Of a stretch of DNA of 20,476 bases, positions 8,118 through 18,616 are shown piece by piece. Source of the DNA: Acanthaster planci (taxonomy: Eukaryota > Echinodermata > Asteroidea > Valvatida > Acanthasteridae). The stretch lies in NCBI RefSeq assembly GCF_001949145.1, contig NW_019091436.1, positions 452,803 to 473,278 of the forward strand, written 5' to 3'. A program made the translations under genes and the position numbers. The first letter of the stretch is position 1. Each line of letters opens with the position of its first letter. The notes beneath the pieces are model-generated. The model saw only the letters and a list, made by a program, of their open reading frames with translations. It had not been told where the DNA came from and made no database searches.

Positions 8118-9328
8118 TCGTGCAAAACGTAGTTCTCGTTCTCCGGAAGGCTCCTACTGGGACTGCAGTGTTTGCACGTTTCGTAACAAGGCCGAAGCAT
8201 TCAAGTGTGCCATGTGTGATGTTCGCAAAGGCACCTCCACCAGGTACGTTATCCTCTTCACTTCACTGCCTCATCCTTCCCAATCATATCTTCAGATGAA
8301 GGTTTGTGGTGGCACCATTCTCTTTTGTGAGTGAAGTTCTGAAGAGAACCGGTGGACTCAACAGTTTGGACAGTACTCTGTCCACTTAGGAGACTCTTGG
8401 ATCTTATTACAACAGGTTTTCGATTTTAAGTGTGGGTTTTTGGATGAACCATCTTTTTTTGTCATGTGCCCCCGAGGGCTTGTATTGATTCAGATACAAA
8501 ATGTACCCAGCACTGCCTGGCACTGGTCTAGTCCCTGCTCTCACCTGCTTTAAATGCTTGGATGTTTATCTTAGGAAGCCCAGGCTGAATGCACAACTGG
8601 TTGCCCAGCAACAAGCTCAACAGAACTTGACCCCGTTAACTCATGTCAAGTCAGTCAAGACAGCATCGCGAGGAGGTCCAGCACAGAGGAAAGTGGGGAC
8701 TTCCAAGAAGCCTAGGTGAGCAATCCATTGGAAATGTGAAACACTGGTGCATACTCCCTATTGCACGAGTCAGTCCTGGGAATTCACCAAAATTGGACTC
8801 AGTTCCAAACCTTGCAGATGTTTGCTGCGGATATTTTGTGATGCTCCCTCGGTATTGTGCATTTGCAAATGCAGACCAGCCCTAGGAAAACCAGTAGTTT
8901 TGCAAGTAAGTCTCCTTGATCCGCGGATTTCTCTCTCAATTTTTTTTGGGGGGAGGGGTTTCAAACACCAGTCCAAAAACAAAAGAGGCAACCGACTACA
9001 GACAATTACATTTAGCTTGGAAATGACTGCCTTTTGACCATTACAACCTATGACCAATAGTTGGATTCGAACCCCAGACCTTCTGGTCATGAATCACAAA
9101 CCTTAATCACAGAGTGCTTGCCTAATTTGTCACTGGTGCCACTTTTTGTCATCCTGCAGACCACGCTTGAAAAATATCGATCGTAGCACAGCAATGAGCA
9201 CCACTGTGGTAGTCAACAATGTTCCAGTCATTATTACAGAGTATAAGGAGAAATCACACACGAGAACAACAGCTGATTCTGACGAAGCACCAGCCGACAG
9301 AACTAACGGCAATGTCAATGGATTATGA
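8118..9328 (+). CDS. RYBP/YAF2-like: RYBP/YAF2 module: zinc finger and RING1-binding region (exons 2-4)
   Basis: Exons are 8118-8243, 8575-8715 and 9160-9328 (stop TGA 9326-9328), with donors AG|gtacgt and AG|gtgagc and acceptors tttggcag, tatcttag and cctgcag. Exon 2 holds a RanBP2-type zinc finger, [12 protein letters not shown] then [17 protein letters not shown]-x2-C-x10-C-x2-C (Cys 1957, 1960, 1971, 1974 of the joined protein). The TF pair after the second Cys is used for ubiquitin binding in this family. Exon 3 continues [16 protein letters not shown], as in YAF2 and RYBP. Exon 4 starts [12 protein letters not shown] and contains [11 protein letters not shown], the strand pair that binds the RING1/RNF2 C-terminal domain. 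The module is 144 residues, with a shorter linker than vertebrate RYBP. Family knowledge: RYBP/YAF2 are nuclear subunits of variant PRC1 that read and stimulate H2AK119 ubiquitination. All introns are phase 2. RYBP and YAF2 arose by vertebrate duplication, so one symbol cannot be chosen. Confidence 0.95.
8244..8574 (+). other. Intron 2 of the RYBP-like gene
   Basis: 331 bp, gtacgt...ttag. I see nothing else in it. Confidence 0.9.
9045..9123 (-). mobile_element. tRNA-derived SINE fragment in intron 3
   Basis: On the - strand a perfect RNA polymerase III B box, GGTTCGAATCC (9063-9073), follows by about 28 bp a loose A-box-like 'tgtgattaagg' (9101-9111), with 'ccagaaggtctgggg' between them as in an anticodon/T-arm region. 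No convincing full cloverleaf or acceptor stem is seen, so a SINE head or tRNA relic fits better than a working tRNA gene. It ends about 37 bp before exon 4. Confidence 0.5.
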
Positions 9329-12127
9329 AGAGCGCCCTCCTGGTTTTTTTAAAGCGCCCGCCGTTTGAGAGACTATCCCGCGATGTGAATTTTTGGTCGC
9401 CCGTGAAATATGCTGCATATTTTTGTACCACACATTCAACCGTAGGTCTTAGAATGGCCATGCTGTGCTCACTTGTTTTGTCAAATGATGGCATTGGATA
9501 GAGTTCTGTACGATCCAGGAGAAACCAACCCAGCCTCGTACGGAAGATTTACCAGTTCATCTTTTGAAGACGTAACTGTGGCTTGGAAAGAGACTAGCTC
9601 CCAAAGTGGGATTACCCGTTGCAAAAATGCAAAATTGTAATGTCTGAATGTATATATAAACATTTTAACTTAACTGCTTCAGGAAAGCTTAGTGGAGAGA
9701 CGTGTTTGTGAAAAAGCAAGACATGGTTACTTGTGCAGTGCCAAGACAGTGATCTGCCTGGGAAATCCTTTGTGCATAAAAATGAGTTTGTCTGAATGTT
9801 ACATCCTTCTCCCATTATGAACCATGTATTCTAGAATCTAGTATTTAACAAGTTATGCAACATAATTTATCAACACTGACTTTTGAAAGCCTGTCTTATG
9901 GAGACTGAACATTGACAAAGCATTGATTGCTTTAGTCCAGAGAAGCCCTATCGTAAAAAGTTGTGCTTTGGAAGTTTTTTTTAGTAATTCACATAGATAA
10001 AAAGGTTCACGCATGTACAGACCACTGTTCAAACATAACTTTGATGAGTGAAACAAGTCAAGTTCGTTAAAGTGAAAGTTTTAAAATAGAAAACCATCTC
10101 ATCTGCATTGATTTCGTCTGTAGGGCCAAGGGGAAAGACCTGGCATGAATGACAAGCTTTAATTAGAATTGGCAGTGTTGAAAACAAGATGGCCACTTTC
10201 TTTGTAAAATGTATAGTTGGATATTGCAGCTTAGGAGGTTACTTCCAGGGGGTTGCTTCCAGATGTTGCAATAGTTAGTGGCATGTTACTCAACAGGTCA
10301 CAATATGGGCACTTGCACACGTTGCACCTTGTAAGGAAGTTGAGGTTCATTGCTTAAATCATAAGTGCAACATGGTTTGCCTAATTAGTAATCTTTATGT
10401 GATAGCATACATTGATGGTAACTTACATGTATTCAACGTTCATTCACGTCCATCAGTCTCCACTCAGACAATTCAGGAAAGACAAAGCTCTAATAAGAAC
10501 TGAACAACTAGCATTGGCAATCTTTGTACACGACAGACATTATAGTTAACGTCCAGTCATGGTATAGTGCCATGACTTCACACACACAGATTGATCCATC
10601 TTTGATCATCAAGATGCCACACTACCAGCCAGCAACAGTACCACAGGTTGTGTGACCTTAATGACAGTAACCATAATGCACACAAATCCTAGTGTCCGGA
10701 TCAAGGCACTGATTGGCTTGCCATAGAACTCCATAGTGTCTGTGTACAGATGCTCTATTTTTCTTTTCGGCTACGTCCTTTTTATTTTCAAAGGAATGTA
10801 ACTGTACTGAGAAGGGAACCCTACACTTGTGTAAAACTGCACATTTCACTGATAATTACCCTCAGAAAAGAAGGAATTATTTTTGTGATAATAACTGTAA
10901 ATTTAGAGGTAAAATTTTGAAATAATGTAACAAAAAATATGAACATGTGTTTATGTAGATTGTTGTTCATTGATGAGATTACTGTAATTGAATGACCAAG
11001 AGAACTTTTTTACTAGCATTAATGGGATGATGCCAATTTGTCTGAAACCTCTTTACAAACAACCCAGTCCTCCATTTTATACAGAATCATAAAGTAGTAA
11101 TGTCCAGGGGCAAAGAGAAGGCGTTTTTCTGGGGGGGGGGGTGTTAGAGTCAGTTTGTCGACTTGTAACTTTTTCGTCAACCTAGTGTCATGTAAAATTT
11201 ATAAAGTGATCCTTGGTACGGCCAAAGTATATTGTTTATGTACCAAGTTTGGATTGATTTGCTGACTGGAAATAATTATGCTACACCCCCGGTAGTGTCC
11301 TGTTTCATTACAATGACTTCATGTGTGAACGTCCTGACAGAAATGTTCCATCTACTTGTATAAGGTTGATGATGTTAGAATATTGTTCTTACCCCCATTA
11401 ACCCTTCTTCTGTTTTAACCGTCAAAAACAGTCAAAAATGCCTTCCAATTGATTTTCCCCAGTACACAGACACATATGGGAAATTTGACTGATTTTGAAT
11501 GATATGACAACTGTGTCAACAATGCATCTTAGCATAGGAGGGTTAACAATGTTTGATTTCTGCAGTAAGCATTTAAAGTAGTGCTATGTAAAGATTTGCC
11601 CAATGATTTGTTTGGATAGCCTGTGTCCAGGATGAACTTTCAAAACAAGAATTATCATACTTGTCATGTGACCAGAGCAATCCAATCAGAATACAGCTTC
11701 ACCAAGCAATAGCCAATGGTATTTCTTAACAATAGTTAATGTACGTTAAAGGAAAAGCTGAAACAGTCCTTGGCTACATGAAGAATATAGACCAGCAAAC
11801 TTAGCATGATGCAGTTTGAAGCTTTAAATAGTTGCTATTACATATTTTTTTCCGTTTAAAAAAATGAATTTATGTGTACATATCAATTGTGGTAGTATAG
11901 TCTGTAGTAAACGTGTTGACTTCATGCCATGTATCAGAAAGTATTATTTATGTGTGACTCAAATGACAAAAATAGTGTTTTATGTTGCTTTTCTGTTGGG
12001 GAACGAAAGGAATGAAGATTGATGGCTATCTTTAATTGGCGTTGGTCAGTGTTCATAAATCACATTTTAAAACAGTTATAGCATTGCTGTATTTTGTAAA
12101 TTGTCTTTTTCTTGTTGACAAATGAAA

Positions 12128-12133
12128 AATAAA
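12128..12133 (+). terminator. Polyadenylation signal AATAAA (RYBP-like gene)
   Basis: Canonical hexamer on the + strand followed within about 50 bp by a T/G-rich stretch ('tttttactgtggattgtttt'). It is the best candidate for the transcript end. Confidence 0.5.
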
Positions 12134-12358
12134 TGTTTCTGAGAATGCTCCTTTTAAAAAATGATACTTTTACTGTGGATTGTTTTTGTAATGAGTTAGC
12201 CGTAGCCCGTGTTTAAAGTACAGTTTGGGCTCAGGCTTGCCTTACAATGTGATCCGATTTGATCTTCCTGTAACAAACGCCAACTCAGATTGAGCGGCAG
12301 TCTCCAAAGTCAAAGCTGCCACCGCATGGCCAAGGTTCCAAATGTGTAACTGACTTGC

Positions 12359-12364
12359 AATAAA
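12359..12364 (+). terminator. Second AATAAA downstream of the RYBP-like gene
   Basis: Canonical hexamer in 'gcaataaaaaac', an alternative distal poly(A) signal. The downstream T/G-rich element is weaker than at 12128. Confidence 0.3.
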
Positions 12365-12390
12365 AAACAAAGGAATTCATGTGTGGGCAG

Positions 12391-12765
12391 TTGCAATCTA
12401 TGAATAGACTGATTTGGAGTTCAAAGAATATCATTAATGGGGCTGACGAGTTGAACAGAGTATCCCGATTACTTCTGTTATCACATTGTTGCCAATGAGC
12501 AGTAAGTCCGTTTCATTCCTTGTGTTCGTCCAACCTCTGGAATTTTGTAGAGGGAATATTTTGGTCTTTAGCTTGAGAAATCTTACAGCATAAGCTCTTG
12601 TGCATTCTAGAAGAAAGCTTTCAATTGAATCCTCCAAAAGGTTATGGAATAAGTTACAGCTGATTATCAATCATCAAAGCCCTAGCCATTAAGTACACTG
12701 TAGTTAACTTTGGCAGGTTTATCGACCTCTCTGGCGTTGCCATATTCTCATCGTTTCTTGATACC
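12391..12765. other. Intergenic stretch
   Basis: No gene recognised. A 78-codon open frame on the - strand (12434-12670) has no family features and no splice context. Confidence 0.4.
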
Positions 12766-12788
12766 AAAAAAAAAAAAAAAAAAAAAAA
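12766..12788 (+). repeat. Poly(A) run of 23 bases
   Basis: An uninterrupted run of A. It could be the tail of a retroposed element, but no recognisable element body precedes it and no target duplication was found. Confidence 0.8.
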
Positions 12789-12927
12789 CTCACAAAAAGA
12801 ACACTGGTATGGAACTATACACTAAACATACTATGACATCATTATTTCTTCAATAATAATACTGATATTAATTCTACAATATTTTCCAGATGGGCCAACC
12901 AAGAGTTTTTAGCTTAAAATTAAGAGT

Positions 12928-13492
12928 TCACAAACCTTTTTCAACTGAATGTGCACAAAACCTTTTAAGTGAACGTGCACACCTTTTTTAACCGAATGTA
13001 CACAAAACCCTTCTCCACTGAATGTGCACAAAACCCTTTACCTGATGAATGTGCACAAACCCTCATCTAAATGAGCACAAAAATTTGCACAAAACCCTTC
13101 TCGGCTGAATGTGCACAAAACCCTTCTACACTGAATGTGCACAAAACCCTTTGCCTGATGAATGTGCACAAAACCTTTTAACTGAACGTGCAAAACCTTT
13201 TTTAACTTAATGTACACAAAACCCTTCTCCCCTGAACGTGCACAAACCCTCAACTAAATGTGCACAAAAATTTGCACAAAACCCTTCTCAGCTGAATGTG
13301 CACAAAACCCTTCTCCACTGAATGTGCACAAACCCTCAACTAAATGTGCACAAAAATTTGCACAAAACCCTTCTCCACTGAATGTGCACAAAACCCTTTT
13401 TAATTGAATGTGCACAAACCCTCAATTAATGTGTACAAAAATGTGCACAAAACCATTCTCAGCTGAATGTGCACAAACCCTCAACAGAATGT
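12928..13492. repeat. Minisatellite, unit about 22-27 bp
   Basis: Some twenty variant copies of a unit like 'ctgaatgtgcacaaaaccct' plus 'tctcca'. Units differ in the tail (tctcca, tttaa, tgcctgat, caacta). A composite block containing 'cacaaaaatttgcacaaaac' recurs at about 13054, 13241 and 13328, which shows higher-order duplication. Each unit carries the palindrome gtgcac. The open frame on the - strand (13038-13253) is just the array in translation. Confidence 0.9.
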
Positions 13493-13510
13493 AGATGTAT
13501 TAGTGTGTGG

Positions 13511-13630
13511 GTGACAGCAGTGCTTGGCCGGCCACGATTCACCATTCATGGTGACAGCAGTGCTTGGCCGGCCACGATTCACCATTCAGGGTGACAGCAG
13601 TGCTTGGCCGGCCACGATTCACCATTCAGG
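13511..13630. repeat. Three tandem copies of a 40-bp unit
   Basis: Units at 13511-13550, 13551-13590 and 13591-13630, beginning 'gtgacagcagtgcttggccg' and ending 'caccattca', differ by a single base (tg/gg at the end). Near-identity indicates recent expansion. It lies 170 bp beyond the CDPF1 stop codon, possibly within its 3' UTR. Confidence 0.95.
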
Positions 13631-13799
13631 TTAAAGAGAGGCATGTAGTCCACTGCAGGTCCATACATTTACCATGCACTGTACACTTTTCCTGTAAGTG
13701 TAAACTTCCATCTTGGTCAGTTCCTACTATCCTGTGCTATATCATTATTGGATGACGTAGACACTGGAAAGGAGTCTTCTTGGTGAGTTCATGAAGTCC

Positions 13800-15177
13800 T
13801 CAGTCTTTAGCTAAACTGCCTTTCTTTTCTACCTCCTGATAAAGAAAGAGGACCAGGTTATTGCTTTTAAGAGCACATGCAAACAATGCCGTATTACCAT
13901 GTTACATGTTTTTACAAATTAGTTTTATGGGTGAAAGGTTGAAATGAAATTCTGACTTTAAGCCAGCAGGTGACCCCGGCGCCTGGGTAAGGACCAACGT
14001 GGTTTGTGTTCCTGACTTGAAAGGTACAGGGCTATGATAAAGGGGAACAGTGGAAACCTTCCAAACCTGTAGAATTTCTTGAGGAAACTCGTTGATATTC
14101 TTCTTTACGCACGGAAGGCAAAACCATCTTGTGTAGAATAAGCTACAATCCTAAAAATAAGATTTCAAACAAAAAATATCAGTGATGAGTTGACTGGCAA
14201 GTTGAACTTCATTATCCAACATGTATCTTAAGTGCATTTCATGTATTGGTGATAAAGTGAATTAGCTTTTTACTGCCAAAAGCTTGAGGATTTTTGATGC
14301 TCCTTGTAAGGAAAGTAAATTTTAGTTCTTCCTTGGACAAAGGTAGATAAAAGAGAAGATATCTTTAGAACCAATTTCCATGTGCTGTGTACTCTGGAAT
14401 TCTAAACAGTAAATTATCTTCCAACATACATGTATCTGTTGAGCAGATGTTCCCCCTAAAAATGTGATTCACAGGACTGCTGTAACTAGAACTCAAATTA
14501 TGTCCTATGAAATGGGTAGCCTACAAAAGTACAACACTGGAACTTCTCAAAGTTGTGACACTGTCATCAATATCAGTCAACTATGAGTCATCAGTGCCCA
14601 GAAATATCTTCAGCGAGTTCAGCTCTCAACTCACCTGACCGGCACAAACTGCTTGCTCACAGACTGAGCAGTGTGATCCTACTGTGATATGTCTTCCTTC
14701 TGGTGCAAAAGGGTCCTTTAACACATAGGCTTTATCTATTAATCTGGAAATTAAAGAAACAAAGAAACAATTTTTGAGTGTTTGGTTTATTCCTGCAGAA
14801 AAACGTCGAAGTGACGATCGATCATCGACAGTAAATTAACGCCAGTGCGTAATTTCGTTGAAGAGTTTCACAAGAAGAAAGTTGGATGCGCGAATATTTG
14901 TATGCGCGAATTTAGCGTACTCCACGATAATCCTAATAGGCCTACTAGTAGGATTATCGTGGAGTACGTGGATTCCTAGCTACGGTAGTTCGCCCGGGAT
15001 GCGGCCAGCCTGAGCGGGTGCTTCAACCATCCGACCCCGGACCATGCATGCTTCAAGTTCGAATTCAACATGCCCAACTTACCTCACCGATTTCACAAAC
15101 GGCGGTTTGCGACCGAAGTAATCATAGGGTGATTTGAAATCACACAAGAAACATTGAAAAAGGAATTCTCTAGACAT
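13800..15177 (-). CDS. CDPF1: CDPF1, cysteine-rich DPF motif domain-containing protein 1
   Basis: Four exons on the - strand: 15177-15083, 14743-14635, 14150-14067 and 13835-13800. They join to 324 nt, 107 residues plus stop; human CDPF1 is about 120. All junctions are GT/AG (AG|gtaagt, CAG|gtgagt, CAG|gtttgg; phases 2, 0, 0). The start is the ATG at 15177-15175. Exon 1 reads QCFLCDFKSPYDYFGRKPPF, exon 2 has AYVLKDPF (the DPF motif) and GSHCSVCEQAVC, exon 3 has DCSLFYTRWFCLPCVKKNI then EFPQEI, and exon 4 ends EVEKKGSLAKD. The paired cysteines (CxxC, CxxC, C, C, CxxC) suggest zinc binding. The family is conserved in animals, but its molecular function is not established. It runs in tandem with the methyltransferase upstream and converges on the RYBP-like gene. 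No clear AATAAA was found close downstream. Confidence 0.95.
14151..14634 (-). other. CDPF1 intron 2
   Basis: 484 bp between exons 2 and 3. I see no feature in it. Confidence 0.9.
14744..15082 (-). other. CDPF1 intron 1
   Basis: 339 bp between exons 1 and 2. It contains the perfect hairpin at 14917-14967 and the short direct repeat 'atgcgcgaat' at about 14886 and 14902. Confidence 0.9.
14917..14967. repeat. Perfect 19-bp inverted repeat, 13-bp loop
   Basis: The arm 'gtactccacgataatccta' (14917-14935) is exactly complementary to 14949-14967. The loop 'ataggcctactag' is itself near-palindromic. Confidence 0.9.
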
Positions 15178-15905
15178 AACGGACACAGTGGAATGATAAC
15201 CGTGGAATAAATTTGGACAGGAGGATCTGCCCATAGACCCGGAGTCTCGGAGGAGAAAAAAAAAAACGACCCAGGTGCACGATCACCTAGCTCAGTGCTC
15301 GTCGCGTGCGTACGTACGTCACGTCTCTAGCTAGCTCTACGCAAAGTCGCTGCATCAAACCACCAATTGAGGGCGCGCTTTCAAAACAGTTCGCGGCGGC
15401 CTCTCATTTTTAACACGGGTTTCTTGTTCTCGTCCTTGAACGGCGCGCGGCGGGCCGCCGGCGGGCGGGACGAGTTTGGGCGATCTGTTCTTGACACGGA
15501 CAGGGGCGTAGCGACGGGGGCGGGGGTTGTAACGGCGGGAACACGAATCACTAATCCTTCCAATCTTCGCAGCCGAAGTTATAAAATAACCACAAAATTT
15601 AAGGTTTTGGACGGAGACCAAGGACCGGGTACTTTTAACATTGGAGATGTTCTTCAGCCACGTGGCGGGAACTCTGTAAGCCGAACCCAAATAATCCTCA
15701 AAGGGAAACTACATGTATACGATTCGAATTCTCTCAGCGAATCACTCCCGAGGTTTTGTCGTGCTTGACTGAGCAAAACATGATCCCGAGAGAGTGGCAC
15801 CTTAGTGGCCTCTCGGTATTTGGCAACGCGTGCCTCACTGTTTATAGGTCTCATCCATACTCTGCTTGCTCCCAAAACGAATCAAACAATTAAACCAAAC
15901 AAACT
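15178..15905 (-). promoter_or_regulatory. CpG-rich region, probable CDPF1 promoter and 5' UTR
   Basis: It lies between the CDPF1 start codon and the methyltransferase poly(A) signal. About 15360-15560 is much richer in G+C and CpG than its surroundings (many gcg and cgg words), as expected of an unmethylated promoter. No TATA box is evident. An imperfect palindrome built on 'ccgagag'/'ctctcgg' lies at 15786-15816. A 133-codon open frame on the + strand here has no ATG and no family features. Confidence 0.5.
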
Positions 15906-16765
15906 GAAGCGTCTCTCTTCTGGATTTTTATTAAGAAAAAATAAATAAGAACATCCTTTCCGCTTACATTCAGTCTTCAATATTCCAGAAGTGTTGTTTT
16001 ATTTCAGGAATTTGGGTTCAGTTTTGGAAGCCATTAACTTGAAGAGTGAAAGCCAATAGAATAATTGAATATACTGTTTAATGAGCCCTTTTTCCTCAGT
16101 ACTTACCCTTTTTCCAATTTTCAATTTGCCATTTCAAGAGGGATACTGAATCTTGATTTTCAATATCCAGTGTCATTAAAAGGAAAACAATTTTCACTAT
16201 ACTATTAGCGACAGATATTGTTAGATTTCAATAATATTTCAAGCATGTACTGAGCAGAACAAAATACAGCGTTAATTGCTGACGGATTCTCACCAAATCA
16301 TGGCATACAATTCACCTTTGCCTCATACAGTCAACCACGTGTAATTAAGGCTACAATTTGACAATATCAGTTATTTTAACCCTTCACTTCTATATACGTA
16401 GTAAGCAAAAGCAAAGTTCAAATAAGGAATCAATGGTTTACACTGATAATGTTAACTAAATTCCATTTATACATCTTTTCAACTGTACAAATTGCAGACC
16501 AAATTGCTGATCGAAATACAGAATTACACAATTTAAAAAGACTTGTGTAGGTTTTCTTCTGTAAAAGCAAATAACCATTAACTTTACAAAAGACTCTTTT
16601 ATGAGAATATTGAACTGGAAAGGGAAGCGATAGGGAGTTGTCGTTGTTTTGGCAAATAAATTTCTCAAGAAAGACCCTGGACAAAGACAAAAGTGCGTTT
16701 AAATCGGGAGTTTTGCCGAGAGCACAGTTAACTATTTTAATTTTACAAACAATGCTGTTGTTCGC
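15906..16765 (-). other. Probable 3' UTR of the methyltransferase
   Basis: About 860 bp with no credible coding exon between the methyltransferase stop codon and a - strand AATAAA at 15932-15927. It is AT-rich. Confidence 0.5.
15927..15932 (-). terminator. Polyadenylation signal of the methyltransferase
   Basis: AATAAA on the - strand, followed downstream (15905-15870) by a T/G-rich stretch containing 'tttgtttggtttaattg'. A second AATAAA lies just before it at 16003-15998. Confidence 0.5.
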
Positions 16766-18616
16766 CTACGTGCCAGTCTCCTCGCGTGGTTTTCTTCCAA
16801 GAAGCAAAACAACTGATGATCTGACGTGTATCTTGGCATCCTCTGCAGGGCAATCTAAACTTAAAATCTCCATCAACCTGGAAATGATGTAGACAAAGCT
16901 TCAATAAATCAAAAGAGGCTGCACACCAACTGGACCTACTCAGAGATACGGGATGATCATCAAAGCACGCAACAATCTGAACAGTTTTTCATCCATTCCC
17001 CCATACAAACACAAAACTGAAAGGCTTTGTTTCTCTTACCGTTCCTGTACCTCCTTGAGGATATCAGGGCCACTTGGATTCTTCTCCAGGTAAACTTGAT
17101 AATTGGACCAAGATCGGATGTAGTCCATGTAAGACGCTACAGTCGTGTCATATCGAATGTCAAACGACTCATCCCTAGTGTCCAAAACAACATATATTCT
17201 TCGTGAGTGAAGTCAACTCATTTCCAAGAAATCCTCAGACAGGTACAGTTCAAGATTTTCAACTCCCTCGGGCAGACACGCCAGAAATTTCTTAGTGACA
17301 ATGCCCCCCTTGCTTATTCACAAAAGGAGTTCATACATAGCCATACCTTGTAGTTTCATCATATGGGATGTGGATATCTGCTAACTTGTTATGAAGATGT
17401 TGTGAACGTGGGCTGGAATAGGGTCTTATGGCAATGCTGACCTGTTATTGATGATTGAGAAACATAAACTGTAACACTGCACTTATGCTCCTACATACAC
17501 AAAATTGATGAAGACAGTAAAAGCCCTAATGTGTGTCCCATCATCTGTAAAGTTTCCAGAAATGATTCTTATATGCAACATACATGTACTTCAGCCAGAT
17601 CACAGGTGAAATAAATGCCATTACGTCACTTGTACATTGCATTCGATTTGCTTACATTAGGCAACCCTGACCCAAGGATGCAGCTCTGCCAAACAAGTGA
17701 GAAAGTGGGATGAGGTTAAGCCAGAGTCAACTCGTGGAAGCTAATTGAATTGTACCCACCCACAGAATGCTTCAAATCATATGACTATAACGCAGATTCT
17801 GGACAGAGTTCAGAACACCTGTCTGTCACATTTGACCCTCAATTTATTACAAGTATGAAAATGGCAATGTACCCCTGGTGTCGTGCTTAAACTAATTATC
17901 CAGTGTTTAATAAATTCCTCACCTGCGTAACCACATCCTTTAATTGTTCATTCTTTACGTCATCACCTTCAACCCAGGGCCGTATTTTGTGATATGTATA
18001 AATGGCAATGCATCCGTTGGGTTTCAGTACTCTGTCCATCTCACGAAAGAACGCATCTAAATCAAACCAATGCACTGACTCTGCACATGTGATCAAGTCG
18101 ACAGACCTGTCCGGTACAGCAACGCTCTCAGCACTTCCTATTCTGATGTCAAAACAAAAATCAAAATGTTGGATATCTTAATATTTACGCCTTAATTATA
18201 CCTTTAAGACTTTGAAACTGATCCCTGTTTATTAATGGAAAGTAGATGAGAGATATTGGATGGTTTTAACTACCTGTATTTCGCAAGCAGCTATGATAAT
18301 GCATAACCACTCTGACAACGACCATTTCAAATTCTCCAACCATCATTTGAAAGACTTGCAACGAACTACCTCTGCTCAAAAGTCAAAACTAAAACAAATA
18401 AAAAAAAAGGAAACGGAAACCAGTAATGCACATAGGCACCCAAACATTTCCTCACCTAAATTCAACATTTGGTGGATTCTCCAAAGACTGTGCAGCTCTT
18501 ATCTGTGCTTCACTCACATCAACACCGATGATCTTTTCAAAATATGGGGCCAAAGGTCGTGTATTCTGGCCTGATCCACACCCTACATCAACTGCGAGTT
18601 TGAAAGGCTCTGATTT
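16766..18616 (-). CDS. Class I SAM-dependent methyltransferase (methyltransf_11 / trans-aconitate-methyltransferase-like), 5'-partial
   Basis: Exons on the - strand: 18616-18456, 18142-17923, 17441-17347, 17174-17040 and 16877-16766 (stop TAG 16768-16766). They total 723 nt, 240 residues, with every junction GT/AG and in frame (phases 2, 0, 2, 2). Exon A has SAM-binding motif I, LAVDVGCGSGQNT, and the acidic end of beta-2, IIGVDVSEAQI. Exon B has motif II, VDLITCAESVHWFDLDAFF, and motif III, RVLKPNGCIAIYTY. The C-terminal part reads IRPYSSPR, IPYDETTR, SYMDYIRSWSNYQVY and ends VVLLLGRKP, the usual tail of this group. Family members are about 270-290 residues, so about 40 N-terminal residues (normally a conserved HA-xxY-xx-RP region) are missing. 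I could not find that exon. The substrate cannot be assigned; the protein is probably soluble. Confidence 0.9.
17442..17922 (-). other. Methyltransferase intron between exons B and C
   Basis: 481 bp, donor CAG|gtgagg, acceptor caataacag. I see no feature in it beyond one 'acatgtac' word. Confidence 0.85.
18143..18455 (-). other. Methyltransferase intron between exons A and B
   Basis: 313 bp, donor AG|gtgagg, acceptor gacatcag. I see nothing else in it. Confidence 0.9.

Larger units (their letters stand above)
9329..12390 (+). other. Probable 3' UTR of the RYBP-like gene
   Basis: About 3 kb with no convincing open frame on either strand, AT-rich and mostly free of obvious repeats, apart from a G run near 11131-11141. 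It runs from the RYBP stop to two AATAAA signals. Vertebrate RYBP and YAF2 also have long 3' UTRs. The extent is inferred. Confidence 0.55.

Noticed and set aside
12434-12670. 78-codon open frame on the - strand
   Set aside because: It lies in intergenic DNA just past the probable RYBP-like 3' UTR, with no domain, neighbour exon or homology that I can recognise.
13038-13253. 71-codon open frame with repeated GFVHI-like peptides
   Set aside because: It is only the translation of the minisatellite.
12928-13492. CRISPR-like array of repeats and spacers
   Set aside because: Units are head-to-tail, variable and without unique spacers, and the window is animal DNA. It is a minisatellite.
15367-15768. 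133-codon open frame on the + strand in the CpG-rich region
   Set aside because: It has no ATG start, its composition follows local G+C, and it has no recognisable domain. Promoter DNA often lacks stops for this reason.
17896-17922. Extension of methyltransferase exon B past the glutamine at 17923
   Set aside because: The frame runs on for nine codons to a stop, but a good donor (CAG|gtgagg) ends the exon there and the next exon continues the family sequence in phase.
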